Shown: positions 1 through 7,768, counted from the stretch's first letter. The stretch is DNA of 64,000 nt from DASUPK01 sp963848955 (GCA_963848955.1 CAWKFQ010000024.1:124001-188000); one strand, 5' to 3'. Notes: generated by a model not told the origin, from the sequence alone. Numbers and translations: made by a program.

Positions 1-300
1 GAGGAGGCAGTGGTCCTCCCCAGACGCCATCACGGCGACTCGCGGCAAGCGCCCAGCCTCCGCGAACCGATGGTCCATCGAAAGTGGCTCGGCGACCTCG
101 CTCGCAAAGCGCGCGTACAGCTCATCGCGATCCTCCGGGGGCGCGGACTCGAAGACCAGCCGCATGAACAGCCTGGCGCGGTCGGTGGAGTGCTGGTCGG
201 CGTCGATGATGTTCCGGCCCGCGTCGGCCAGGAAGCCCGCGACGCCAGCGACGATCCCGGGCCGGTCGGGGCAGCTGAGCAGCAGTCGCGTCGTCTCCAC
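1..300 (-). CDS. purU: Formyltetrahydrofolate deformylase, N-terminal part (runs off the window)
   Basis: The protein would hydrolyse 10-formyltetrahydrofolate to formate and tetrahydrofolate, supplying formate for purine synthesis and balancing one-carbon pools. Only the first 100 codons are present. They begin VETTRLLLSCPDRPGIVAGV, the ACT-domain signature of PurU, followed by an ADQHST motif and VAVMASGEDHCLL, which matches the start of the formyltransferase-like catalytic domain (VTKEAHCL in better known relatives). The start is the GTG at 300, with GGAG about a dozen bases upstream. The catalytic half lies outside the window. Its head faces the divergent secreted protein at 403. Confidence 0.85.
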   Translation of the reverse strand, partial: METTRLLLSCPDRPGIVAGVAGFLADAGRNIIDADQHSTDRARLFMRLVFESAPPEDRDELYARFASEVAEPLSMDHRFAEAGRLPRVAVMASGEDHCLL

Positions 301-402
301 GGGGGCAGTTTCTCCGAAACAACCGAGGCGCAGGCGTGTCTTGGCTATGAGCGGCCCGAATGGATAGGGTGGCCGTAAGAGCAGGGGGCTAGGTGGGAGA
401 AG

Positions 403-1254
403 ATGAAAACGCGCTCGGCAGCAGGCGTATTCCTCGTTGCGGCGGTCGCGACGCTGGCGTCCGCAGCACCTTCATCGGCCGCAGTCAGCTGTACCTACTC
501 GGCGACTGGCCACCAGCTCTCGGTCAGCGCGACGGATGACTTCACCAAGGTCGCGCGCGTTGCCGACGAGATCCAGATCGACGACGGCCACCAGCTCGTG
601 CCGTGCGCCGGTGGCTCGCCGGCGATCCTGAACACCGACCTCGTGCAGATCAACCACACCGGGCAGAGCGCCGCGACCGTCGACCTCAGGGGCGGCCAGC
701 TGGCGCCCGGGTTCGCGCCGGAGCCGGCCGGGATCTCCGAGATCGAGCTTCAGTACCTCGCCCCGACGTTCGTCGATATCCGTGGCGGCGCCTCGGCGGA
801 TCGTCTCAGCTTCGCCGCGGGCGGCGTCAACCTCAACGGCGATGACGACGCTGATGTGACCGGGCAGTTCACCGTGCTTCTGGTCGAGGCCGGGGGAGGG
901 AATGACCGGCTCTCCTCGCAGGCGGGGTATACCCGGGTGGCCTCCCGCCGCGTCATGCTCGGCCAGGGCGGACGCGACACGTTGCTGGCCACGCCCGACG
1001 GCAGCACCCTGCACGGAGGAAACGGTCATGACGAGCTGCTCGGCGGCCCCGGTGCGGACAACCTGACGGGCGGCCGCGGCGCGGATGTGATCACCGGCGG
1101 CAACGGCCGCGATCTAATCCGCGCGATTGACGGCCTCCGCGACCGCGTCGACTGCGGTCCCGGGATCGACCGCGCCAAGGTCGATGGCATCGACAAGGTG
1201 AAGAACTGCGAGCGCCTGATCGCCGTGAAGCGGCGCGGGCCCGTCAAGGGCTAG
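403..1254 (+). CDS. Secreted protein with RTX-like calcium-binding repeats
   Basis: This is a 283-residue exported protein. Residues 1-27 form a clear signal peptide (MKTRSAAG then a hydrophobic core, ending SSAA). Residues about 195-240 contain Gly-Asp-rich nonapeptide repeats (GGNGHDELLGG, GGPGADNLTGG, GGRGADVITGG, GGNGRDLI). In the hemolysin-type family such repeats form a parallel beta roll that folds on calcium. A C-terminal Cys-containing segment (RVDCGPGID, KVKNCERL) follows. The middle is a beta-rich stretch I cannot assign. GGGAGAAG directly precedes the ATG. There is no catalytic motif, so a surface or matrix role is the most that can be inferred. Confidence 0.75.
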   Translation: MKTRSAAGVFLVAAVATLASAAPSSAAVSCTYSATGHQLSVSATDDFTKVARVADEIQIDDGHQLVPCAGGSPAILNTDLVQINHTGQSAATVDLRGGQLAPGFAPEPAGISEIELQYLAPTFVDIRGGASADRLSFAAGGVNLNGDDDADVTGQFTVLLVEAGGGNDRLSSQAGYTRVASRRVMLGQGGRDTLLATPDGSTLHGGNGHDELLGGPGADNLTGGRGADVITGGNGRDLIRAIDGLRDRVDCGPGIDRAKVDGIDKVKNCERLIAVKRRGPVKG

Positions 1255-1287
1255 CGGATCACCGAAACTATTTGCCCGCGCAATGGT

Positions 1288-1293
1288 TAGATT
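1288..1293 (+). promoter_or_regulatory. Putative -10 box (TAGATT) for the secreted lipase
   Basis: TAGATT sits about 60 bases before the chosen TTG start at 1355. The same hexamer precedes tRNA-His at 2631. No convincing -35 box is visible at 16-18 bases. Confidence 0.35.
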
Positions 1294-1354
1294 GCCGGAG
1301 CTTCATGGGGACGGACACCCGGCAGGAGGGCCGGGGTCGAGAGAGGAGCAGGAC

Positions 1355-2596
1355 TTGCACGCCCACGCCGTTACGCTTCCGGTCCGGAGGACCGTCGCGC
1401 TTGCCGCCATCGCGATTGCCGCCTTTCTGCTGCTGGCGGTCGGCTCTCAGCGAGCCGAAGCGAAGGCCAAGCCCAAGGCGGTCAAGGTCGTCAAGGGACC
1501 GAAGGGGCTCATGTTCTACAAGAGTCCGAAGAAGCTGCCGAAGCAGCACGGCACCCTGATCTGGGCGCGCAAGGCCGGCGGACTGGTTCCGCTCGCGAAC
1601 GCGCGCTACACGAAGCTCGTCCTCTACACCTCGCGGAACCCGCAGAACCAGCAGGTGGCGGTTTCCGGCTCGATCTCGGTCCCGAAGGGCAAGGCGCCGA
1701 AGGGCGGTTGGCCGGTGATCACCTGGGCGCATGGGACCACCGGCGTGGCCGACGTCTGCGCGCCGTCCCGCGACTTCGCCGGGAACCCCAACCGGACTGG
1801 GGAGACCTACATCAATGACGACCTGAACGCCTGGCTCGCGGCCGGATACGCGGTGCTGCGAACCGACTACCAGGGCCTCGGGACCCCCGGCAGGCATCAG
1901 TACCTGATCGGCAAGGCAGAGGGCCGCGGTGTGCTCGACATCGTGCAGGCCGCTCGCGAGCTGGATCCGCGGATCGGCAAGCGCTACCTGATCTCCGGTC
2001 ACTCGCAGGGGGGACACGCGGCGCTGTTCGCGGCCGGTGAGGCGCAGAAGTACCTGCCGAAGTTCAAGCTGCGCGGGACGGTCGCCTTCGCCCCCGCCTC
2101 CCACATCCTCGAGCAGGTGCCCCTGCTCCCCTCACTGACCCAGCCGAGCGCGCTGACGGCGCTCGCCACGCTGATCCTCGATGGCGCCTCCACCCAATCC
2201 AAGGCGATCAACGTGAACCAGCTGCTCTCCGACCGCGTGCTCCAGTTCTACCCGCTGCTCCAGCAGCAGTGTCTGGGCCGGCTGGCCCAGACGGATGAGC
2301 TGGGCGGCATTCCGCCGTCCGAGCTCGAGCGACCGGGCGTCGACCAAAGCGCCCTCAACTCGGTGCTGGCCGCCATGAACCCGCTGGTCCGCTCGAACGC
2401 GCCGATCCAGATCGAGCAGGGCGAGGCCGACACGACCGTCTTCAAGGTCTTCACCGACCAGCTCAAGGACGAGCTGCTGGCGGCCGGCAACCAGCTCACC
2501 TACAAGACCTACCCGGGCATCGACCATGTGGGCGTGACGACCGCCGGCGAGGCCGACGCGCTCGCCTTCTTCCAGCAGATGCTGCCGGCGCGCTGA
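1355..2596 (+). CDS. Secreted alpha/beta-hydrolase, secretory-lipase type
   Basis: The 413-residue product is predicted to be an exported serine esterase or lipase. I chose the TTG at 1355 because GAGAGGAGC lies just upstream and the protein then begins with a normal signal peptide (VRRTVALAAIAIAAFLLLAV, cleavage near AEA). The in-frame ATG at 1283 would add 24 residues of unlikely composition. The nucleophile elbow GHSQGG is at about residue 215, an acidic residue follows in GEADTTV, and GIDHVG near 390 supplies the His. WAHGTTG early in the fold fits the oxyanion hole. The family resembles LIP-type secretory lipases of actinobacteria and fungi. The substrate is unknown. Confidence 0.8.
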   Translation: MHAHAVTLPVRRTVALAAIAIAAFLLLAVGSQRAEAKAKPKAVKVVKGPKGLMFYKSPKKLPKQHGTLIWARKAGGLVPLANARYTKLVLYTSRNPQNQQVAVSGSISVPKGKAPKGGWPVITWAHGTTGVADVCAPSRDFAGNPNRTGETYINDDLNAWLAAGYAVLRTDYQGLGTPGRHQYLIGKAEGRGVLDIVQAARELDPRIGKRYLISGHSQGGHAALFAAGEAQKYLPKFKLRGTVAFAPASHILEQVPLLPSLTQPSALTALATLILDGASTQSKAINVNQLLSDRVLQFYPLLQQQCLGRLAQTDELGGIPPSELERPGVDQSALNSVLAAMNPLVRSNAPIQIEQGEADTTVFKVFTDQLKDELLAAGNQLTYKTYPGIDHVGVTTAGEADALAFFQQMLPAR

Positions 2597-2630
2597 GATC
2601 CGCTTGGCCTGCCGAGGCCGCCGCTCACGC

Positions 2631-2636
2631 TAGATT
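2631..2636 (+). promoter_or_regulatory. -10 box (TAGATT) of tRNA-His
   Basis: TAGATT lies 12 bases before the first tRNA base, so transcription would start 5-7 bases upstream of the mature end. The matching -35 box is not clear. Confidence 0.45.
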
Positions 2637-2647
2637 GAAAGCCACGC

Positions 2648-2721
2648 GGTGGGCGTAGCTCAGTTGGTAGAGCTCCTGGTTGTGGTCCAGGTGGTCGCCG
2701 GTTCGAGTCCGGTCGCTCACC
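2648..2721 (+). tRNA. tRNA-His (anticodon GTG)
   Basis: The cloverleaf is complete. The acceptor stem GTGGGCG pairs with CGCTCAC with one G-T pair. The D arm is GCTCAGTTGGTAGAGC. The anticodon stem CCTGG/CCAGG holds loop TTGTGGT, giving anticodon GTG. The T arm is GCCGG-TTCGAGT-CCGGT. The additional G at 2648 opposite C at 2721 is the G-1:C73 pair typical of tRNA-His. CCA is not encoded. The 3' part, from the anticodon loop onward, is duplicated at 13663-13707, which marks this gene as an integration site. Confidence 0.95.
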
Positions 2722-2725
2722 CCTC
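2681..2725 (+). repeat. Left attachment-site repeat inside tRNA-His
   Basis: Forty-five bases from the anticodon loop to four bases past the tRNA end are repeated exactly at 13663-13707. A direct repeat of a tRNA 3' end on either side of a block containing an integrase remnant is the standard outcome of tyrosine-recombinase integration. Confidence 0.85.
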
Positions 2726-3263
2726 TAAACCGCCTGCATAGAGGCGGTGCCTCACCTCACCTGATTCCCCAAGACCCCTCGCGGGGGTCCAATTGGGGTC
2801 CATTCCCTCCCGTGGAGGCGCCATCGACTGAGACCTCCAACGCCTCCCGGCGCTGGTCGGCGATCCAGACCGACCGCGACCCTCCGCCCCGGTGACGGCT
2901 ACAGACCTCGGACGTGAAAGCGATCGTGAGCGGAGGACCCGGCGCCGCCGAGTGGTGACCACGTACCGAGGCGGCTCAATGTCCGAAGGGTGCAAGCCCT
3001 GGGTGGACGCAGACGAGATGGGGCAATAGGCAGTAACCGGCCATCGCTCGAGTCTGCGGGTCCTCGTCCAAACGGATTCCTCAGTCCCGCTGCATACGAG
3101 ACGTACCGCCCCCAGCTGTACGGGGTGGTACGCCCCGCGCCAGCCGTTGTCCCTCGAACCCATTGCATCCCCAAGGACCACCGACCTAAAGGGATTGGAG
3201 CGAGGGTCGGCGATAGCCGGGGACGAGCGACTGGCCGTTGGACTTTGTTGGACTTTGACGTGA
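2726..3263. other. Gene-poor left arm of the island
   Basis: I find no credible gene here. Open frames on the minus strand are Ser/Arg-rich and look like composition artefacts. The stretch contains two GGGGTCCA repeats near 2785-2800 and a hairpin at 3103-3131. It may be the remains of the integrase-proximal arm or of decayed genes. Confidence 0.5.
3103..3131. other. Ten-base-pair hairpin in the island arm
   Basis: GTACCGCCCC pairs with GGGGTGGTAC (one G-T pair) around a nine-base loop. There is no following T run, so it is not a typical terminator. It could be a protein-binding site or RNA structure. Confidence 0.4.
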
Positions 3264-3476
3264 GAGAGACCACGGGCGTCCCTAACCCTCGACACCGGCT
3301 GGGACGACGGGTTTCGAGCGAGCAAGAAGCCCTGGGATGACCTCTGGCGCCAGCGCGAGGAGGAGGACCGCAAGGACCGGGAGCTTGAGCGGATGCTCGA
3401 GGAGATCACCGCCAGGGAAGCCAAGGCAGCGCGAACAGCTAGGCCGATCCGAATCGCCACCTTCGAGATCAAATGA
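3264..3476 (+). pseudogene. Remnant of a small charged protein (no start codon)
   Basis: After a stop at 3261 the frame is open for 70 codons and reads as plausible protein. It has a Trp-rich start (DTGWDDG, KKPWDDLWRQ), then a strongly charged helix rich in Glu and Arg (REEEDRKDRELERMLEEI), ending IATFEIK at 3476. There is no ATG, GTG or TTG in the open part, so it looks like the 3' piece of a decayed or frameshifted gene. The family is not recognised. Confidence 0.3.
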
Positions 3477-3660
3477 CGGAAGAACTAGCTGTCGGGGGCC
3501 GAGAGGTCGTGGAACTCGACGATCTCGAGGGTACTGACGTAGTGGTTTCGGCCGAGAGCGTCCCGGATGGGCATGAAGGCGACCGTCTCGTCGAACGTGG
3601 AGCGCGAGCTTTGGAAACCGCCGGTTGGGCGACGGCGCGGGGCGTGACGTGGTGAGCGAC

Positions 3661-3852
3661 CTACTTCGACAGCCGGGGGAGTCCCCTTCTCTTTCGAACG
3701 ATGTCGACGACGGTGTCCGCATCTGCGTCGGGGTGTCCAAGCATCGCCGCCCTGAGAGCGTTGTCGCTGAGACTTGGCTCGACCTCGAGGAACTCCTCCA
3801 CTTCGTCTGCGACCGCTTCGTTGGGGTCGTACTCCGATTTCTCCTTCGACAT
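3661..3852 (-). CDS. Small acidic protein, unknown
   Basis: A 63-residue protein beginning MSKEKSEYDPNEAVADEVEE and ending RKRRGLPRLSK. It is acidic in the first half and basic at the end, with a likely helical centre (LSDNALRAAMLGH) and no Cys or membrane segment. The ATG is chosen because a GATACT box lies nine bases upstream, the same leader seen before the SnoaL-like genes at 4585 and 39213. Translation probably starts at or very near the 5' end of the mRNA. The family is not recognised. Confidence 0.55.
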   Translation of the reverse strand: MSKEKSEYDPNEAVADEVEEFLEVEPSLSDNALRAAMLGHPDADADTVVDIVRKRRGLPRLSK

Positions 3853-4183
3853 CGCCCCCGCAGTATCCCAAGCCGTTAGTAGGGGAGGGTACGAGGCGAG
3901 AAGTGCCCGCTCCGGAAACCGCCGACGCTTCCACCAATCAAACCTTCGTCCGTCCTGTTTCGAGAAACGGGCGCTCTCCACATAAGCTGCAATCCGGCCG
4001 GGCGCTCACGGCGTATCGGAAGTGGAAGCGACCCGCGCATCAGGAGTCACGCGAGCCGCTTCCGGTGCATCCAGAGAGGCCGGGATACCCATCGAGTCAC
4101 CTCTCTGGAAGCGACGAAGATAGTCCCGTACTACCGCTGGTATGGGTAGACCGTTTCATCCGCTTCGAGGTCTGATGCTTGCC
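3853..4183. other. Intergenic, about 330 bp, mostly featureless
   Basis: Apart from the GATACT box of the gene ending at 3661 (minus strand, 3862-3867), I see no gene, repeat or tRNA. Short frames on both strands lack start signals and protein-like composition. Confidence 0.4.
3862..3867 (-). promoter_or_regulatory. GATACT -10-like box, leaderless start
   Basis: Read on the minus strand, GATACT is followed by nine bases and ATG (3852). The spacer GCGGGGGCG closely resembles those at 4595, 6529 and 39197. Confidence 0.5.
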
Positions 4184-4585
4184 CTACTCCGAAAGGCCGG
4201 CGGCTTTGAGGGTTTCGGCGCGATCGGTATATGCGAGTTCCACGCGAACGATGCGATGGTCGTGGAGCGTGAATACGTGCGCTACGGGCTGTTCCACCTC
4301 GATCCCGCTGCCCTTCCCTTTGCCTACCCAATGGCCGAACACCACGACCCGATCACCGGCGTCGATGAACTCGGACGGCTCGGTGCGAAACTCGTCCCAC
4401 ACCTCGTTGCGGTCAGCGAGCATGTCGGCAATGCCCTCGATCCCGACGTAGGTCTTGGGATTGAGCACGCGTCGGGTTGCATCGAACACGATCTCAGGAT
4501 TGAGGAACCGGAGCACCTGGTCCTGCTCGTTGCGGTTCCACGCATCGATCACCTCACGCACGATCTCGACGCTCTCCTGCGACAT
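4184..4585 (-). CDS. SnoaL/NTF2-like (ketosteroid-isomerase-fold) protein
   Basis: A 133-residue protein starting MSQESVEIVREVIDAWNRNE. It carries the usual SnoaL-like marks: an N-terminal helix, FLNPEIVFDATRRV after the first strand, a YVGIEGI segment, VVVFGHWVGKG and VFTLHDHRIVRVELAYTDRAETLKAAGLSE at the end. Members form a cone-shaped barrel used for small-molecule binding or isomerisation, and function cannot be read from sequence. A relative lies at 39213-39614 and a decayed start of another at 6519. GATACT nine bases before the ATG suggests a leaderless mRNA. Confidence 0.75.
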   Translation of the reverse strand: MSQESVEIVREVIDAWNRNEQDQVLRFLNPEIVFDATRRVLNPKTYVGIEGIADMLADRNEVWDEFRTEPSEFIDAGDRVVVFGHWVGKGKGSGIEVEQPVAHVFTLHDHRIVRVELAYTDRAETLKAAGLSE

Positions 4586-4594
4586 CGCCCACGG

Positions 4595-4600
4595 AGTATC
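4595..4600 (-). promoter_or_regulatory. GATACT box of the SnoaL-like gene
   Basis: On the minus strand GATACT is followed by a nine-base spacer (CCGTGGGCG) and ATG at 4585. It is one of four near-identical leaders in the window. Confidence 0.5.
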
Positions 4601-4823
4601 TCGCGATGGAGTCGAGCTGAGCGACCCTTCCAGTCGGGTTCTCTGCGCGGGATTCAGCGCAGAACCTTCGCCCAGAGCCGTCTCGACCGGGGGGTCGCTC
4701 GTCTCTCAGATGCTTCCCGAAGGCGCCAGAGCCAAACGAGGGAAAAGGGGGGTTGCTGGCCTGGATTCCGGCTGCCGGAAAACGGCGTGTGCCGCGAGAT
4801 CCGAGTTGGAGTAACTCTCTGCT

Positions 4824-5024
4824 CTACAAGTGGGCGAGGGGCTGGGAGTGCCCACCTATGTACGCCCGGTCCGACCGATACGCCCGCCGCGACCGACGAG
4901 CACGCCTGGGAGGCGGTTGTACGGGGGACATTCGTTCGAGACGGCCGGCGGCGACGGGAACCAAGGCACCAACAAGCCCCAGCGCGACAAAGAGGCAGAC
5001 GCCGATGATCGCGAGAGTTTCCAT
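4824..5024 (-). CDS. Small single-pass membrane protein, unknown
   Basis: A 66-residue product. Residues 1-24 (METLAIIGVCLFVALGLVGALV) form one membrane segment or uncleaved signal, followed by a basic, proline- and arginine-rich tail (PPPRRARRSRRAYRS). The ATG at 5024 was preferred to the upstream one at 5129 because the protein then starts with the membrane segment. The ribosome-binding signal is weak. The gene is within the island and has no clear partner. Confidence 0.4.
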   Translation of the reverse strand: METLAIIGVCLFVALGLVGALVPVAAGRLERMSPVQPPPRRARRSRRAYRSDRAYIGGHSQPLAHL

Positions 5025-5210
5025 GCTTTTCGGCTTACCACCTAGGGTTAGTTCTAATCGTGCGGATGCTTCGGGATGAGCATGGACCAAGAGCTTCACC
5101 AACGAGTGAGGGGAAGGGGACGGTGCCACCGCAGAACTGCCCGCCTGAAAGACCGCCGATCAGGTCCGCATAAGAAAAACTTTTGCCGGGCGGGTGATTT
5201 TCCCCTGAAC

Positions 5211-5245
5211 GTGCGGGAGGCCCGTCCTATGCCGGGCCTCCGCAC
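5211..5245. other. Strong hairpin upstream of the two-gene phage-like unit
   Basis: GTGCGG-(G)-AGGCCCG pairs with CGGGCCTCCGCAC around the loop TCCTATGC, giving 13 base pairs with one bulged G. There is no T run after it. It lies about 110 bases before the gene at 5354 and may be a terminator or a transcribed structure. Confidence 0.45.
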
Positions 5246-5353
5246 AGATGAGCCGATTTATCCCCAAACCGGCCTCTCAGCGGGAGGCTATTTCCGATTC
5301 GGTCAGCGGCCAGCGATTCGATCTGGAGTTGGACGGATATCTGGCGGTCTCTT

Positions 5354-5683
5354 GTGAGTAAGCCTGAGACCGACCTGATCGAAGCGATCCGCAACGGACT
5401 GCCTCCCGGAGTCGAGTTCGACGAGCGCGAGGAGACGCTGCTCCGCTTGGCGGCGAGGCAGGCCCGCGACGTCGAACGCGCCGAGGCCGACCTCGAGGAG
5501 CGCGGCTATCTCGTCCGCGGAAGCCAGGGCCAAGAGGTGGTCAACGCGAGTCTGAGCGAAGCTCGCCAGGGCCGGGTCGTGCTCGGGCGCCTGCTCGGTC
5601 AGCTGGACTTACCGGAGTCGACCAGGGATGCGGTGAGAAGCGCCAGGAACGCCGCCGAGGCCCGTTGGGAGCGGGCCTCATGA
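5354..5683 (+). CDS. Small helical protein resembling phage terminase small subunits
   Basis: A 109-residue all-helical, charged protein. The pattern LRLAARQARDVERAEADLEERGYLV, then a short linker, VVNASLSEARQGRVVLGRLLGQLDLPE and a basic tail resembles the P27-type terminase small subunits common in actinobacterial prophages, where a helix pair and a conserved RQ..LA.LLG segment recur. In such phages it recognises DNA ends for packaging. No large terminase follows, so this would be a relic. The start is the GTG at 5354. The stop overlaps the next start (ATGA). Confidence 0.45.
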   Translation: MSKPETDLIEAIRNGLPPGVEFDEREETLLRLAARQARDVERAEADLEERGYLVRGSQGQEVVNASLSEARQGRVVLGRLLGQLDLPESTRDAVRSARNAAEARWERAS

Positions 5684-5967
5684 CCCGGCTCGGAAGGAGC
5701 CTGCCGGGGAAGCAGGTCGACCTGGCGCAGGCGTTCCGCTTCCTTGGAGTTGCTCCGAGCTACCGCGAGCTTCGCCTGGTGGTGAACTGGCTGCGCGAAT
5801 CGGGAATCAAGGAGATCGACTATGACGACGATCTGGTCGCGCTTGCCGAGGCGAACGGCTCGGGCTGGCATGAGGCGCTCGATCTCTGCAGCGCTGTTGT
5901 TTACGGGGTCGAAATCCTCTACGCAGGCCCTCGGAAGGCCCGTTTGATGAAGCCGCTAGAGGATTGA
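5680..5967 (+). CDS. Unknown protein coupled to the terminase-like gene
   Basis: A 95-residue protein reading MTRLGRSLPGKQVDLAQAFR, then RFLGVAPSYRELRLVVNWLRESGIKEIDY and a C-terminal half ending ARLMKPLED. It overlaps the upstream stop as ATGA at 5680, so the two are probably translated together. It is soluble and of mixed helix and strand, with no recognised motif. A nearby GTG at 5665 is possible, but the ATGA overlap favours 5680. Confidence 0.5.
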   Translation: MTRLGRSLPGKQVDLAQAFRFLGVAPSYRELRLVVNWLRESGIKEIDYDDDLVALAEANGSGWHEALDLCSAVVYGVEILYAGPRKARLMKPLED

Positions 5968-6438
5968 CCGACTAGCGTCGGGAGCGCCGCTTCTCGTCCA
6001 AAGCGGGTCTACGCCTTGTCGACGATGTAAGCCACTATGAGACCCACAGCCGCGAGGACAAATAGGGCATGAAAGAAGTTGACCCACCCAGCGTTTTGGT
6101 CGCCGGCATGGTCCAGATGCGTTACCTCCCTAGGCCCTCTTGATTCCATTGGACGGCCTTGCTCGCTTGATTCCATTGGGACGCCTTCCTTTCAGCCGTG
6201 AGGTTGATGGGTCCGGCGGGATCGCCGGTCGGTAGATAATCTGCAAGTCCAGTCGAAGTCGGCCGAGAATTCCAAGGCGCGCTGAGCCGCATCCAGGGTG
6301 CTGGCGAGCCGCCGATCGCTGCCCTTCCGACGATCTGGCCCCTGGAGGAACGGGAAAGACCGCGCAGCTCTTCGGGGGGAGACCTACTGCGAGTGACCCG
6401 GTGGAAGCCATCTGCTGCTCTCCTTGGTCGACGACGAT
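5968..6438. other. Gene-free stretch of the island
   Basis: I see no convincing gene. It contains a tandem pair of the 14-mer CTTGATTCCATTGG at 6139-6152 and 6166-6179. Minus-strand frames here translate to low-complexity text and lack start signals. Confidence 0.4.
6139..6179. repeat. Direct repeat of a 14-mer, 27-bp period
   Basis: CTTGATTCCATTGG occurs at 6139-6152 and 6166-6179 and each copy is followed by a related ACG-containing segment. It is AT-richer than its surroundings. Function unknown. Confidence 0.5.
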
Positions 6439-6519
6439 TCACGCCGACCAGACTTCATGGCACACCTCAACCTGAGAATACTCCTGCGTGGGAGCGACGT
6501 CGACGTTCTCCTCCGACAT
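6439..6519 (-). pseudogene. Decayed start of a SnoaL-like gene
   Basis: On the minus strand GATACT, nine bases, then ATG opens MSEENVDVAPTQEY, closely like MSQESVEIV of the gene at 4585, but it loses family resemblance after about ten residues and stops after 26. The promoter and first codons of a SnoaL-like gene were thus kept while the body was lost or rearranged. Confidence 0.5.
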
Positions 6520-6615
6520 TGCCCGCGCAGTATCCCCCGGCGGAAGGAAGGGTGACAGCGCGAAAATTGTCCACTTGAAAGACCGCCGCGACTACAGACC
6601 GTCGAGGCACCGTCG

Positions 6616-6942
6616 CTAGTCGTTATCGCCGTTTTGTCCCGCTGGGTCGACGACGACCAGGATCTGCTTGACGGCGGTGCGCACAGCGCCGATGTTGGCC
6701 GTCGCGTACGGGCCTTGAGAGAGCGACATCAGCTTCCTTACGACCGTGAGTGAGGATCCGGACGACTGTTCGAGCGCCCCGATCGACCTCACCACTGGAT
6801 CGTCGCCATGCCCACGCTTCACCTCTTCGAGAAGAGCGTTGAAGATCAGAGCGATTTCCCAGGGCGTGGGATCGATTGCCTCGAACTCACCCAAACTGTC
6901 GTCAAGCTCGTCGAGGCGGTCTTCTAGCTCTGGTGCCGGCAT
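6616..6942 (-). CDS. Acidic protein, unknown
   Basis: A 108-residue soluble protein, MPAPELEDRLDELDDSLGEF then IDPTPWEIALIFNALLEEVKRGH, and a C-terminal half LTVVRKLMSLSQGPYATANI ending in acidic residues. The ATG at 6942 is chosen as the first plausible start, since the 30 residues upstream look non-coding. A pair of 17-bp direct repeats lies 33-72 bases upstream (6975-7014) and could be an operator. The family is not recognised. Confidence 0.5.
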   Translation of the reverse strand: MPAPELEDRLDELDDSLGEFEAIDPTPWEIALIFNALLEEVKRGHGDDPVVRSIGALEQSSGSSLTVVRKLMSLSQGPYATANIGAVRTAVKQILVVVDPAGQNGDND

Positions 6943-6974
6943 AGACCCATCTCTGTGGGGATAAACGGTTCGTC

Positions 6975-7014
6975 CTAGCTGCAGGTTGCGATTCGCACTA
7001 GCTGCAGCTTGCGA
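6975..7014. repeat. Two 17-bp direct repeats, 23-bp period (possible operator)
   Basis: CTAGCTGCAGGTTGCGA at 6975-6991 and CTAGCTGCAGCTTGCGA at 6998-7014 differ by one base. The period of about two helical turns and the position between divergent genes (6616-6942 minus and 7062 plus) suit a repressor binding two sites on one face. Confidence 0.55.
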
Positions 7015-7061
7015 CCCAGCGAGAAGCGGCACCGCGCCAGCTCGGGGGGAGGGTCGTAAGC

Positions 7062-7307
7062 GTGAAAGGCGGATGCGCGAAACAGATTCGCCAGCAAGCC
7101 CGAGCAGAAGGGCGGCGCGGCCCGCTGGAACTGATGAGGTTCCGCGAGCTCGCCGACGCGCTTCGATCCGACCCGGAAGTCCAACGCCGGTTCACCGAGG
7201 CGATCGAGAAGGCGCGAGTCACGATGCGCGCGTCCACGGTGCCTGACACCGGCCCATCCGTCGAGCAGGTCCTCGACGCCTGGTATCGGAGGCACGGATG
7301 GTCGTGA
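7062..7307 (+). CDS. Small helical protein, unknown
   Basis: An 81-residue basic protein, MKGGCAKQIRQQARAEGRRG then MRFRELADALRSDPEVQRRFTEAIEKARVTM, ending VLDAWYRRHGWS. The start is the GTG at 7062, with a GGGGGGAGGG purine run upstream. It overlaps the next gene by ten bases, suggesting coupled translation. No family assigned; short helical proteins like this are common in prophages. Confidence 0.5.
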   Translation: MKGGCAKQIRQQARAEGRRGPLELMRFRELADALRSDPEVQRRFTEAIEKARVTMRASTVPDTGPSVEQVLDAWYRRHGWS

Positions 7308-7495
7308 GGCTCTGCCTCGAGACAGGATGCGGGCGGCCGGCGACGTCCCGAGGGAGGTGCGATCTCCACCGGCGCGGCCGTAAGCGCGAGCGCTCCCAAC
7401 AGCGCCAGGGTGTGAGGAATCCCTACACCGAGGCGACTGAGCGCCGCGACCAGGATCCCGACTACAGACCCTCGAGGCATCGCAGCGAGTCGTGA
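7298..7495 (+). CDS. Small Cys/His protein, phage HNH-leader-like
   Basis: A 65-residue basic protein. Residues 5-23 hold CLETGCGRPATSRGRCDLH, a C-x4-C...C-x2-H cluster like the zinc knuckle at the N terminus of many phage HNH nucleases. The HNH domain itself is absent: the rest is Arg/Gln-rich and ends after 42 more residues. It may be a truncated nuclease or a stand-alone zinc protein. It overlaps the upstream gene. Confidence 0.5.
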   Translation: MVVRLCLETGCGRPATSRGRCDLHRRGRKRERSQQRQGVRNPYTEATERRDQDPDYRPSRHRSES

Positions 7496-7506
7496 CCTCA
7501 CGCCGT

Positions 7507-7512
7507 TAGGGT
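7507..7512 (+). promoter_or_regulatory. TAGGGT -10 box, leaderless start
   Basis: TAGGGT is followed by six bases and the ATG at 7519. The spacer GAGGAC could also act as a weak ribosome-binding site. Confidence 0.4.
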
Positions 7513-7518
7513 GAGGAC

Positions 7519-7752
7519 ATGGCAGAGATCGACGAGTCGGTTCTGGATGAACGGCTAGAGCAGCGTGCCAAGGCTCGCGACTTCGAGCTCGTCGTGCGGC
7601 GTATAGATGACGGTCCCTGGGAGGCGTGCTTCACGTGGTCGCTCGGCGACATGGAGCCGCAGGTCCGATTGCGTGGCGAAGGCCCTACCCGGCTGAAAGC
7701 GATGGACGCGCTCGACAGCGAGGCCGACGCTGACGATCACCTTCGCGGATAG
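7519..7752 (+). CDS. Small acidic protein, unknown
   Basis: A 77-residue protein with a beta-rich middle (ELVVRRIDDGPWEACFTWS, EPQVRLRGEGPTRLKAMDAL) between charged ends. No membrane segment or Cys cluster. The pattern of strands around a PWEACF core is protein-like, but I do not recognise a family. It lies between other small island genes on the same strand. Confidence 0.5.
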   Translation: MAEIDESVLDERLEQRAKARDFELVVRRIDDGPWEACFTWSLGDMEPQVRLRGEGPTRLKAMDALDSEADADDHLRG

Positions 7753-7768
7753 CTCATAGGCTTCGCTC

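Noticed and set aside
472..1029. Long antisense frames opposite the secreted repeat protein and most other genes
   Set aside because: In GC-rich DNA the frame opposite a gene stays open. These have no family features and were left out.
2717..3472. A 251-residue minus-strand frame in the island arm
   Set aside because: The translation is Ser/Arg-rich without domains or start signal, and it is best explained by base composition.
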